Part shown: positions 1 through 6,872 of the stretch, one piece after another
How the letters are laid out: each line of letters opens with the position of its first letter
Numbering within the stretch: the first letter of the stretch is position 1
Source: Pseudomonadota bacterium
GTDB taxonomy: Bacteria; Pseudomonadota; Alphaproteobacteria; Rhizobiales; Beijerinckiaceae
Direction of reading: 5' to 3'
NCBI GenBank assembly: GCA_023426505.1
Contig: JAFAAP010000175.1
Location: 1-17,154, forward strand
Length of the DNA: 17,154 bases
Made by a program: the position numbers and the translations under genes
Notes under the pieces: generated by a model
Database searches by the model: none
Seen by the model: only the letters and a program-made list of their open reading frames with translations
Told to the model about the DNA's origin: nothing

Positions 1-1
1 C

Positions 2-583
2 ATCAACACCGTCATCGGCGTTTGCCTGGGGCTCTCCGCCGGTTATTGGGGCGGCTGGTGGGACGATTTCGTCAACGGTCTGACCAACATGATGCTGGCG
101 ATCCCGTCTCTGATCTTCGCCCTCGCCATCATGGCGATCCTCAATCCCGGCCTGACCAGCCTGCTGATCGCGTTGGGGCTCACCAACTGGTCCTTTACAT
201 GCCGTCTCGCACGGGCGTCGGCGTTGTCCCTGAAAAGCCAGGGCTACGTGCAGGCCGCCAAGGTGCTCGGCTACAGCGACATTCGGATCATGCTCACGCA
301 GTTGCTTCCCAACATGCTCGGGCCGATCATCGTGATCGGGACCCTCGGCATGGGCGGCGCGGTCCTCGCGGAAGCGGCGCTGTCCTTCCTGGGCCTCGGC
401 ATCCGTCCCCCGTTCCCGAGCTGGGGTAGCATGCTTTCGGACGCACGGGACCAGATCACGACAGCGCCCTGGATCTCTATTTTTCCAGGCCTTGCGATCT
501 TCGTCACGGTGCTGGGCCTGAACCTGCTCGGCGACGGACTGCGGGACATCCTCGATCCTCAGTCGCGGACACGGCGCGCATGA
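2..583 (+). CDS. Dpp/Opp-type peptide ABC transporter permease (DppC-like), 5' end cut by window
   Basis: This is the inner-membrane permease of an oligopeptide/dipeptide ABC importer; 193 residues are visible from position 2 and roughly the first 100 residues lie outside the window. The frame is open from the left edge. Several hydrophobic segments are visible, and between them lies the cytoplasmic EAA-type coupling loop (VQAAKVLGYSDIRIMLTQLL, near visible residues 80-100) that docks on the ATPases. The C-terminal part (GAVLAEAALSFLGLGI, then LLGDGLRDILDP) is typical of DppC/OppC proteins. Its stop codon overlaps the start of the next gene in an ATGA junction, so it is the third-last gene of a transporter operon read left to right. 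The solute-binding protein and the partner DppB-type permease are presumably to the left. The family is clear; the substrate cannot be told from this fragment. Confidence 0.93.
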   Translation: MNTVIGVCLGLSAGYWGGWWDDFVNGLTNMMLAIPSLIFALAIMAILNPGLTSLLIALGLTNWSFTCRLARASALSLKSQGYVQAAKVLGYSDIRIMLTQLLPNMLGPIIVIGTLGMGGAVLAEAALSFLGLGIRPPFPSWGSMLSDARDQITTAPWISIFPGLAIFVTVLGLNLLGDGLRDILDPQSRTRRA

Positions 584-1560
584 GCGGGAAACCTCTTCTC
601 GAAGTCGAGAATCTCCGGATCGATCTGTCGGTCGGCGATGCGAAATTTCCTGCCGTCCAGGATGTCTCCTTCACCATCGAGCGTGGGGAGACCTTCGGCC
701 TTGTCGGCGAGTCGGGCTGCGGCAAGAGCATCACATCGCTTGCCCTGATCGGTCTTCTCCGCCATCCGCTCGGCATCGGTGGCGGGACGATCCGATTTGA
801 CGGCAAGGAGGTCCAGAACCTCTCGCAGGGCGAGATGCGCAAGCTCCGCGGCAACCGCATTTCGATGATCTTCCAGGAGCCGATGACCGCGCTCAATCCG
901 CTTTCGCCGATCGGGCGTCAGATCGCGGAGATGTTCGTCCTGCACAAGGGCGTTTCCTGGAAGGAGGCGAACAGGCGCGCCGTGGAGGCGTTAGCGAGCG
1001 TTCGCGTCCCGGCCCCCGAACGCCGGGTGAAGGACTATCCCCATCAACTCTCGGGCGGCATGCGCCAGAGGGTGATGATCGCGATCGCATTGGCCTGCGA
1101 GCCCGACCTTCTGCTCGCCGACGAGCCTACGACGGCTCTCGACGTCACTGTCCAGGCCGAGATCCTGGACCTGATCCGCGAACTCTCCGCAGCCCGCGGG
1201 ACCGCCGTGCTCATGATCAGCCACGATCTTGGCCTGATCGCGAACATGTGCCGCCGCGTCGGTGTCATGTATGCCGGGCGCTTGGTGGAAGAGCGCATCG
1301 CCGACGAGGTGTTTCGAAGCCCTAGCCACCCCTATACGAGCGGGCTCGTCGCCTCCCTTCCGCTGCTCGGCGCCCGCTCGAAGCATGGTCGCCAGCGCCT
1401 CAAGGAGATCGCCGGCGTCGTTCCGCCGGTGGCCGCGTTTCCGGCCGGGTGCCGTTTCAATCCCCGCTGCTATGCGGCTACCGAACTCTGCCGGGTCGAC
1501 GATCCCGGCGTGACGCCACTCGCCAATGGCGGCCTCGTCCGGTGCCATCATCATGAGTAA
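580..1560 (+). CDS. Peptide ABC transporter ATP-binding protein, DppD/OppD-like
   Basis: One of the two cytosolic ATPases that drive the peptide importer. The 326-residue length is usual for DppD. Visible motifs are Walker A GESGCGKS (43-50), the Q-loop glutamine in FQEPM (about 99), ABC signature LSGGM (157-161), Walker B LLLADE (177-182) and the H-loop histidine in ISHDL (about 215). The C-terminal oligopeptide-transporter extension carries four cysteines (about 291, 297, 304, 322), as in members of this subfamily that can hold an iron-sulphur cluster. The start overlaps the permease stop (ATGA), and the stop overlaps the next ATPase start by 8 nt, so the three transporter genes are translationally coupled. 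Nothing appears truncated. Substrate specificity is not set by this subunit. Confidence 0.95.
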   Translation: MSGKPLLEVENLRIDLSVGDAKFPAVQDVSFTIERGETFGLVGESGCGKSITSLALIGLLRHPLGIGGGTIRFDGKEVQNLSQGEMRKLRGNRISMIFQEPMTALNPLSPIGRQIAEMFVLHKGVSWKEANRRAVEALASVRVPAPERRVKDYPHQLSGGMRQRVMIAIALACEPDLLLADEPTTALDVTVQAEILDLIRELSAARGTAVLMISHDLGLIANMCRRVGVMYAGRLVEERIADEVFRSPSHPYTSGLVASLPLLGARSKHGRQRLKEIAGVVPPVAAFPAGCRFNPRCYAATELCRVDDPGVTPLANGGLVRCHHHE

Positions 1561-2569
1561 CCTGTCCGACGATACGATCCTGAGGGTCGAGAACCTCGCC
1601 GTCCACTTTCCCGTGGGAGGCGGCTTCCTGGGCAAGCCGCGGCGGTACCTGCACGCGGTCGACGGCGTCGATCTGGAGCTGAAGCGCGGCGAGTGCCTCG
1701 GGCTCGTCGGCGAGTCGGGCTGCGGAAAATCCACGCTGGCGCTCTCAATCCTCGGTCTGCAGCAGCCGACGCGAGGAAGGGTGGTGGTGGAGGGTAACGA
1801 AATCGGCCCGGGGTTCGACCGGATGGCAAGGGCCCGGATCACCCAGATGGTGTTCCAGGATCCGTACTCGTCGCTCAATCCGCGTCAGACTGTCCGCAAG
1901 ACGCTTGAGATGCCGCTGCGCGTCCATGGCGTTCGATCGTCTAGCGAGATCGACGGCCGTATCGATGACATGCTCAGGCGCGTGGGACTCCGCCCGGAAG
2001 CCGCCGAGCGCTATCCGCACGAGTTCTCAGGCGGGCAGAGGCAGCGGATCGGGATCGCCCGCGCGCTCATCCTCGAACCCAAGATCGTGATCCTCGATGA
2101 GCCGGTCTCGGCGCTCGACGTGTCCATCCGGGCACAGATCATCAATCTGCTCCTGGAGCTGAAGGATACGCTCGGGCTATCCTACATCATGATCAGCCAC
2201 GACCTTGGCGTCGTCGAGCACATGAGCGACCGCGTTGCGGTCATGTATCTCGGCCGTATCGTCGAGACGGGCGACTGGCGGTCGATCTTCACCAATCCCC
2301 GCCATCCCTACACCCGTGCTCTGATCTCGGCGATTCCGGATCCATTCAAGCAGACCCGAGGCGACAAGATCACGGGCGAGATTCCGAACCCGCTCAACGT
2401 ACCGACGGGATGCGGCTTCAATCCGCGCTGCCCTGAGGCACGGGACATCTGCCGGATGCCCCCGGTGCCGGAGCTGGAGGCGGTGGGAGAGGGCCACTTC
2501 GCCCGTTGCCGTCGCGTCCATGAGATCGCCATCCGCGACGACGCGCTGGCCTCGACGAGTTCGCTCTAG
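1553..2569 (+). CDS. Peptide ABC transporter ATP-binding protein, DppF/OppF-like
   Basis: Second ATPase of the importer, 338 residues from the chosen start. Motifs are Walker A GESGCGKS (53-60), Q-loop in FQDPYSSLNP (about 102), signature FSGGQ (158-162), Walker B IVILDEP (178-184), D-loop SALD and the H-loop in ISHDL (about 216). The C-terminal extension again has the four-cysteine pattern (about 287, 293, 300, 319). I chose the ATG at 1553 because it overlaps the upstream stop as ATGAGTAA and the protein then begins MSNLSDDTILRVENL, the usual position for the first beta strand. An in-frame ATG at 1526 would add nine residues with no homologous look. Neither start has a strong Shine-Dalgarno sequence, consistent with coupling to the previous gene. 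The next gene follows after 39 nt. Confidence 0.94.
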   Translation: MSNLSDDTILRVENLAVHFPVGGGFLGKPRRYLHAVDGVDLELKRGECLGLVGESGCGKSTLALSILGLQQPTRGRVVVEGNEIGPGFDRMARARITQMVFQDPYSSLNPRQTVRKTLEMPLRVHGVRSSSEIDGRIDDMLRRVGLRPEAAERYPHEFSGGQRQRIGIARALILEPKIVILDEPVSALDVSIRAQIINLLLELKDTLGLSYIMISHDLGVVEHMSDRVAVMYLGRIVETGDWRSIFTNPRHPYTRALISAIPDPFKQTRGDKITGEIPNPLNVPTGCGFNPRCPEARDICRMPPVPELEAVGEGHFARCRRVHEIAIRDDALASTSSL

Positions 2570-2608
2570 CCGCCAAGCTCTCAACGTCTTGCCAGAAGGT
2601 CCTCCGCA

Positions 2609-4129
2609 ATGACCGCCGCTCCCAAGATCCTCGTTCGCGTTCCGCAGATGGATGACACCCGCCACCACGGCACGCTGAGCATCGGCGACTGGTCGTCTCC
2701 ATGCACGGTCGGAGCTGGTGGATTGGTCCAGGCGTCCTTCAAGCGCGAGGGCGACAAGCAGACGCCGATCGGCATCTTCCCTATGCGCTATGGCTTCTTC
2801 GACGCCGCCGCTCTTCCGGACTTCCCGCGCGATCTGGCTTTTCCGTTCGTTCCTCTGACCGACGACATGATCTGGGAAGAGGATGGGGACGATTACAACC
2901 GGCTGGTCTTCGCCGGCCAGGATGAGCGTCCCGACGAGAGACTGAGCCGCAGGCGCGCGGAGGGACTCTTCGACATCATCGTGCCGATCGGGTTCAACGA
3001 CGCGGTCGCGGAACTCGGACGCGGCAGCGCCATCTTCATCCATGCCGCCCGCGCCGACATGAGCGGCACTGCCGGGTGCATTGGCATTCCGCGAGAGAAC
3101 ATGGCGGAGTTCGTCAGTCGCCTGAGACCCGGCATGCTCATCGACATCGGATACGAGACTGCCGACGACCGTGAGCGGCTCGATCCGGAAACGCCGCTTG
3201 AAACCGTTCGCTTCACAGGACTTACGCCAGGCCCTAAGCTGATCGTCGTGGGAGCCGTGCACGGCAACGAGACATGCGGGCCGCAGGCCATCCTCCGCGC
3301 CATCCAGGATTGCCGCTCGGGGCGTCTATTGGTGCGCCGCGGCGAGGTGACGTTCCTGCCGGTCGCCAACATGAAGGCCTACCGACAAGGGACGCGGGAA
3401 GGGGATCGCAACCTGAACCGGGACCTGCGCGACAAGACGATCCCGAAGGATTATGAGGATCGCATCGGAAACCGTCTCTGCCCGCTCCTGCGCGAGCACG
3501 ACGTGCTGCTCGACATCCATTCGTTCCGTGGTGAGGGGGAGCCTTTCGTCTTTGCGGGCCCGCTCGACAACAAGGGGCCGGTCGAGCCCTTCCGCCATGC
3601 CGCGGCCGAGGGGGCGTTCGCCGCTCGTCTCGGCACCTCGATCGTCATTCATGGCTGGCTCGCAGCCTATGAGCGGTTCCTGGACAAGCGCGGGGCTCTC
3701 GGGCATTCCAACATGGCGGTTTCGGAAGGTGTCGGCACGACCGAATACATGCGCTTCTCCGGGGGCTACGGCGTGACTCTCGAGTGCGGATCGCATGGCG
3801 ATCCGGAGGCGGTCGAGGTCGGCTATGCGGCGATCCTTCGCGCACTTGCCCATTTCGACATGATCGACGCGTCACCCCCGGACGTCACGGCCCGGATGGT
3901 CATCCGGGTTGCAGACGTTCTGGTCTGCGAGGCTGAAGGCGACAGGCTCGAAAGCCCCTGGCGGACAGGCGACAGGGTGGCGCACGGGCAGGCTATCGCG
4001 CGTCGGGCCAATGGCGAGGTGCTCGAAGCACCTGCCGACGGGTTCATCATCTTCCCGAACCACGCGGCGAAGCCGGGCGACGGGCTCTGCTATTTCGGAG
4101 TGGCGAGCGACCGCGCTCTTGACGGATAA
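2609..4129 (+). CDS. Fusion of L,D-transpeptidase (YkuD/COG3786-like) and AstE/AspA-type M14 zinc hydrolase
   Basis: A 506-residue two-enzyme protein. Residues about 8-182 look like the YkuD-type COG3786 family: REGDKQTPIG, then the catalytic histidine in IFIHAAR (H145) and nucleophile cysteine in SGTAGCIGI (C157). Residues about 205-425 look like succinylglutamate desuccinylase/aspartoacylase: zinc ligands in GAVHGNE (H218, E221) and LLDIHS (H304), the substrate-binding RNLNRDL (267-273), and a candidate general base in TLECGSHG (E392). The tail (about 430-498) resembles the small beta domain of AstE-like enzymes. The N-terminus MTAAPKILVRVPQ shows no signal peptide, so a cytosolic location is likely, although L,D-transpeptidases usually act outside. 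A Shine-Dalgarno AGAAGG (2594-2599) lies 9 nt before the ATG. The gene follows the peptide importer by 39 nt and probably shares its operon. I infer trimming of imported peptides or N-acylated amino acids; the substrate is unknown. Confidence 0.85.
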   Translation: MTAAPKILVRVPQMDDTRHHGTLSIGDWSSPCTVGAGGLVQASFKREGDKQTPIGIFPMRYGFFDAAALPDFPRDLAFPFVPLTDDMIWEEDGDDYNRLVFAGQDERPDERLSRRRAEGLFDIIVPIGFNDAVAELGRGSAIFIHAARADMSGTAGCIGIPRENMAEFVSRLRPGMLIDIGYETADDRERLDPETPLETVRFTGLTPGPKLIVVGAVHGNETCGPQAILRAIQDCRSGRLLVRRGEVTFLPVANMKAYRQGTREGDRNLNRDLRDKTIPKDYEDRIGNRLCPLLREHDVLLDIHSFRGEGEPFVFAGPLDNKGPVEPFRHAAAEGAFAARLGTSIVIHGWLAAYERFLDKRGALGHSNMAVSEGVGTTEYMRFSGGYGVTLECGSHGDPEAVEVGYAAILRALAHFDMIDASPPDVTARMVIRVADVLVCEAEGDRLESPWRTGDRVAHGQAIARRANGEVLEAPADGFIIFPNHAAKPGDGLCYFGVASDRALDG

Positions 4130-4161
4130 GGCGGCGGTCGGGGCACTCTGTTCTCGCGACG

Positions 4162-5217
4162 TCAGGCCGCTGTCGGCGTGACCGCAGCCCGCAGCAGCAT
4201 GCCGAATAGATCGCGCGGTTCGTCCGGGTCAGCCAAGAGGTCGAGTTCCTCGTAAAGGCCAGTCCGCTCGATCTGAGTCTTCACGTAGCGCAGCGCCGAA
4301 AAATCTTCGATCGCGAAGCCAACGGAATCGAAGAGCGTGATCTGCCGTCCGCTGGTGCGCCCGGTCTCCATCCCGGCGATCACGCGCCACAGCTCCCGGA
4401 CCGGGTAATCGGCGGGAAGCTGCTGGATCTCACCCTCGATGCGGGTCTGCGGCGGATATTCCACGAAGATGTCGGAGCGCTTCAGGATGTCTGCGTGCAG
4501 CTCGGTCTTGCCCGGACAGTCGCCGCCGACCGCATTGATGTGAATGCCTGAGCCCACCATGTTGTCGGTCAGGATCGTTGCATTCTGCTTGTCGGCCGTG
4601 ACGGTGGTCACGATCTCGGCGCCTTCCATCGCCTCCTCGATGGAGCCGCACACGGTCATGTCGAAGCCGTAGCCTGCGAGGTTGCGCACGCATTTCGCGC
4701 TCGCCGACCGGTCGATGTCATAGAGGCGCAGCCTGTCGACGCCGAGAAGCGCCTTGAACGCCATGGCCTGGAACTCCGCCTGGGCGCCGTTGCCGATCAT
4801 CGCCATGGTGCGGGCTTGTTCTGGCGCCAGATATCTGGCGGCGACGGCGGAGGTTGCGGCGGTGCGCAATGCCGTGAGGATGGTCATTTCCGTCAGGAGC
4901 ACGGGGTAGCCCGTACCCACGTCCGCCAGCACTCCGAAGGCCGTCACGGTCTGGCGACCCTCGCGGGTGTTCTTCGGGTGGCCGTTCACATACTTGAAAC
5001 CGTAGACCTCGCCGTCGCTGGTCGGCATGAGTTCGATCACGCCCTCACGGCTATGGGAGGCCACCCGTGGCGTCTTGTCGAAGAGTTCCCAGCGACGGAA
5101 GTCCGACTCGATGTAATCTGCGAGTTCGACCAAGAAGCGCTCGACCCCGATGGCGAGAACGAGCTTCATCATGTGGTCGACGCTGACGAAGGGGACGACA
5201 TTGAGTTTCGTGAACAT
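4162..5217 (-). CDS. ocd: Ornithine cyclodeaminase
   Basis: Cytosolic NAD-dependent enzyme that turns L-ornithine into L-proline plus ammonia. The 351-residue length is usual for the ornithine cyclodeaminase/mu-crystallin family. Visible features are the substrate-side lysine in GFKYVNGHP (K75), the arginine in ALRTAATSA (R118), the NAD-binding loop IGNGAQAEFQ (141-150) and the catalytic aspartate in NAVGGDCPGKTEL (D233). These favour true ornithine cyclodeaminase over ketimine reductase or alanine dehydrogenase members of the family, though exact specificity is inferred. It starts 3 nt after the arginase stop, so the two are one operon and catalyse consecutive steps. Its 3' end faces the transpeptidase/M14 fusion gene across only 32 nt, in which I see no clear terminator. 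Confidence 0.93.
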   Translation of the reverse strand: MFTKLNVVPFVSVDHMMKLVLAIGVERFLVELADYIESDFRRWELFDKTPRVASHSREGVIELMPTSDGEVYGFKYVNGHPKNTREGRQTVTAFGVLADVGTGYPVLLTEMTILTALRTAATSAVAARYLAPEQARTMAMIGNGAQAEFQAMAFKALLGVDRLRLYDIDRSASAKCVRNLAGYGFDMTVCGSIEEAMEGAEIVTTVTADKQNATILTDNMVGSGIHINAVGGDCPGKTELHADILKRSDIFVEYPPQTRIEGEIQQLPADYPVRELWRVIAGMETGRTSGRQITLFDSVGFAIEDFSALRYVKTQIERTGLYEELDLLADPDEPRDLFGMLLRAAVTPTAA

Positions 5218-5220
5218 GGC

Positions 5221-6171
5221 TTAAGGAGCCTTGGGAGTATGGCGGTAGCTCTGGGTCGGTCGGTCGAGGACGCGCCGTCCCATCAGGCTTGAGGCCAGAT
5301 CGACCATGAGCAGGGCTGTGCGACCGCGTTCGTCGAGGAATGGGTTGAGCTCGACGAGGTCGAGGCTCCTCACGAGACCGCTGTCGTGCAGCATCTCCAT
5401 GATCAGATGTGCCTCGCGGAATGTCGCTCCGCCCGGCACGCTCGTGCCGACGCCTGGTGCGATGCCGGGGTCCAGAAAATCCACGTCCAGGCTAACATGG
5501 AGAATGCCGTCGACCGCGGCAACACGCTTCAGAAACCCATCCAGAAGAGGTCCGACGCCGTTCTCGTCGATGGAACGCATGTCATGCACGGTCACACCGG
5601 TCGTTGCCAAAGCCGTGCGCTCGGCAGGATCGACGCTGCGGATCCCCATCATGCACACGTTTCCCGGCTTCACCGGCACGTCCACCTTCGGAAAATAGCC
5701 GGAAAAGCCTTCGCGGCCCGTAGCATAGGCCATGGGGACGCCATGCAGGTTGCCGCTTGTCGTCGTTTCAAGCGTGTGAAAATCCGGGTGAGAGTCGAGC
5801 CAAAGCACGAAGAACTCGCGGCCTTCCGTGGCGGCGCGGCGCGCCAGCCCCGTCATGGACCCGGCCGAGAGGCTATGGTCTCCGCCCATGAAGATCGGGA
5901 TCCCTGCGCCGCTGGCCCGGTATGCCGCCTCGGCGATCGCCTCGGTCCACGCGACGATTTCCGGCAGTGCTCTGATGGAGCTATTGGGGTGGGCCAATTC
6001 CCGAGGCGGGGCGGGGGCGATATTGCCGCGATCCTCCACAGCATAGCCTAGGCTGCGCAATTCGGAGATGAGCCCGGCCGTACGGAAGGCGCTCGGGCCC
6101 ATGTCGCATCCCATGCGACCTGCGCCGTCCTGAACGGGTACTCCAAAAAGAATGCAGGGCTTCTGCATCAT
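5221..6171 (-). CDS. rocF: Arginase
   Basis: Manganese ureohydrolase that splits L-arginine into L-ornithine and urea; 316 residues. The manganese ligands are all present: MGGDHS (H99), WLDSHPDFH (D126, H128, D130) and SLDVDFLDP (D229, D231). GNLHG (140-144) and VELNPFLDERG (E274) are also typical. The form DSHPDFH has His where many arginases have Asn, but I recall a His there in Brucella-type arginases too. The start has a strong Shine-Dalgarno GGAGG on the minus strand (6181-6177), 5 nt before the ATG at 6171; a second ATG follows at once. It heads the operon with ornithine cyclodeaminase and is divergent from the Lrp/AsnC regulator, which is the likely arginine- or ornithine-responsive controller. 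Confidence 0.94.
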   Translation of the reverse strand: MMQKPCILFGVPVQDGAGRMGCDMGPSAFRTAGLISELRSLGYAVEDRGNIAPAPPRELAHPNSSIRALPEIVAWTEAIAEAAYRASGAGIPIFMGGDHSLSAGSMTGLARRAATEGREFFVLWLDSHPDFHTLETTTSGNLHGVPMAYATGREGFSGYFPKVDVPVKPGNVCMMGIRSVDPAERTALATTGVTVHDMRSIDENGVGPLLDGFLKRVAAVDGILHVSLDVDFLDPGIAPGVGTSVPGGATFREAHLIMEMLHDSGLVRSLDLVELNPFLDERGRTALLMVDLASSLMGRRVLDRPTQSYRHTPKAP

Positions 6172-6180
6172 TCACCCCTC

Positions 6181-6195
6181 CACAACTCAATTGTG
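6181..6195. promoter_or_regulatory. Small inverted repeat upstream of arginase
   Basis: CACAA (6181-6185) and TTGTG (6191-6195) form a perfect 5-bp inverted repeat with a 5-nt centre, directly upstream of and touching the arginase Shine-Dalgarno. It could be a regulator half-site pair for the minus-strand operon. Arms this short arise often by chance, so the call is weak. Confidence 0.25.
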
Positions 6196-6233
6196 AAGCT
6201 AGAGGAGATGGCCGGCACATTGAACAGGCAAAT

Positions 6234-6265
6234 TTGACAAAGAGAGCGGCTTGATCGAGCATATT
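6234..6265 (+). promoter_or_regulatory. Candidate promoter of the Lrp/AsnC regulator gene
   Basis: A perfect -35 box TTGACA lies at 6234-6239. The best -10 matches are poor: GAGCAT at 6257-6262 (17-nt spacing, 3 of 6) or CATATT at 6260-6265 (20-nt spacing, 4 of 6). Alphaproteobacterial -10 boxes are often weak, so a promoter here is plausible. The palindrome at 6261-6287 would then cover the -10/start region, a layout that suits autorepression. The TTGACA also sits inside a motif, AATTTGACAAAG (6231-6242), that resembles the regulator-site motif. Confidence 0.4.
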
Positions 6266-6287
6266 GGCAAGTAAACTTTGCCAATAT
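6261..6287. promoter_or_regulatory. Palindromic operator overlapping the Lrp/AsnC gene start
   Basis: Arms ATATTGGCAA (6261-6270) and TTGCCAATAT (6278-6287) are a perfect 10-bp inverted repeat around a 7-nt centre (GTAAACT). The right arm covers the first two bases of the ATG at 6286. A dyad of this size between a divergent AsnC-type regulator and the genes it probably controls is best explained as its own binding site. An RNA hairpin that hides the start codon is an alternative, because the arms would be transcribed if transcription begins upstream. Confidence 0.6.
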
Positions 6288-6732
6288 GGAACAAATGGAC
6301 GAACTCGATCAGCGCCTCATCACCCTCCTTCGTCATAATGGTCGGCGCAGCGTGTCAGATCTCGCACTCGAACTCGGCATATCCCGCGCGACCGTCCGCT
6401 CGCGAATGGAACGCCTCGAGCGGTCCGGAGATATCGTCGGATTTACCGTCATCCTCCGGGCGGATGCCGTTTCCCTGCCAGTGAGAGGCATCATGCTGAT
6501 CGAGGTTGAGGGACGGGCAGGCGACCGGGTGGTGGATGCGTTAGCCGGATTCCCGGAGGTCAGCGCTATCCACACGACTAACGGCCGGTGGGATCTCGTC
6601 ATCGAGCTCGGCGCCACCAGTCTCACCGAATTCGATGGAGTCCTGAGGCGCATCCGCCTGATCCCCGCCGTCATCGCATCAGAGACCAGTCTTCTGCTTG
6701 CGACACCGCGCAGTACGCGTGCCCGCTTGTGA
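6286..6732 (+). CDS. Lrp/AsnC family transcriptional regulator
   Basis: A 148-residue feast/famine regulator. The N-terminal helix-turn-helix spans about 21-41 (SVSDLALELGISRATVRSRM), and the C-terminal RAM ligand-binding domain about 67-140 includes TNGRWDLVIEL (99-109), where the family senses amino acids. It is divergent from the arginase-ornithine cyclodeaminase operon, so control of that operon by arginine or ornithine is the natural inference. The start is uncertain. The ATG at 6286 has no Shine-Dalgarno and lies in the operator arm. The in-frame ATG at 6295 (MDELDQRL, the usual family beginning) has a weak GGA 4 nt before it and would leave the palindrome just upstream of the coding region. 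Confidence 0.92.
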   Translation: MEQMDELDQRLITLLRHNGRRSVSDLALELGISRATVRSRMERLERSGDIVGFTVILRADAVSLPVRGIMLIEVEGRAGDRVVDALAGFPEVSAIHTTNGRWDLVIELGATSLTEFDGVLRRIRLIPAVIASETSLLLATPRSTRARL

Positions 6733-6814
6733 GATGGCGGGTGCAAGCGAGGGGTGGCGACTACGTGCACAGTGCCATTCGCCGCCTCGCGCGGCAATGA
6801 TGCACCTATGCCGG

Positions 6815-6843
6815 ACTTGCCAAAGTCTCACAATTTGCGAAAG
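6815..6843. promoter_or_regulatory. Motifs like the Lrp operator, upstream of the cytochrome gene
   Basis: ACTTGCCAA (6815-6823) is the exact reverse complement of TTGGCAAGT in the left arm and centre of the Lrp-gene palindrome (6264-6272). AATTTGCGAAAG (6832-6843) matches AATTTGACAAAG (6231-6242) at 10 of 12 positions. Both lie 30-58 nt before the cytochrome start. Possible co-regulation of the cytochrome by the AsnC-type regulator is an inference from these short matches only. Confidence 0.3.
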
Positions 6844-6872
6844 AAGTCCTGTTCTCCGAGCCCAGGTCTCTC

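Noticed and set aside
2177..3262. A 361-codon minus-strand frame across the DppF-like end and the fusion gene.
   Set aside because: It spans the junction of two well-supported plus-strand genes and has no domain-like sequence.
5772..5797. Arginase motif DSHPDFH has His where many arginases have Asn, suggesting a different ureohydrolase.
   Set aside because: All manganese ligands are present, and from memory Brucella-type arginases share the His, so it looks like a family trait rather than a change of function.
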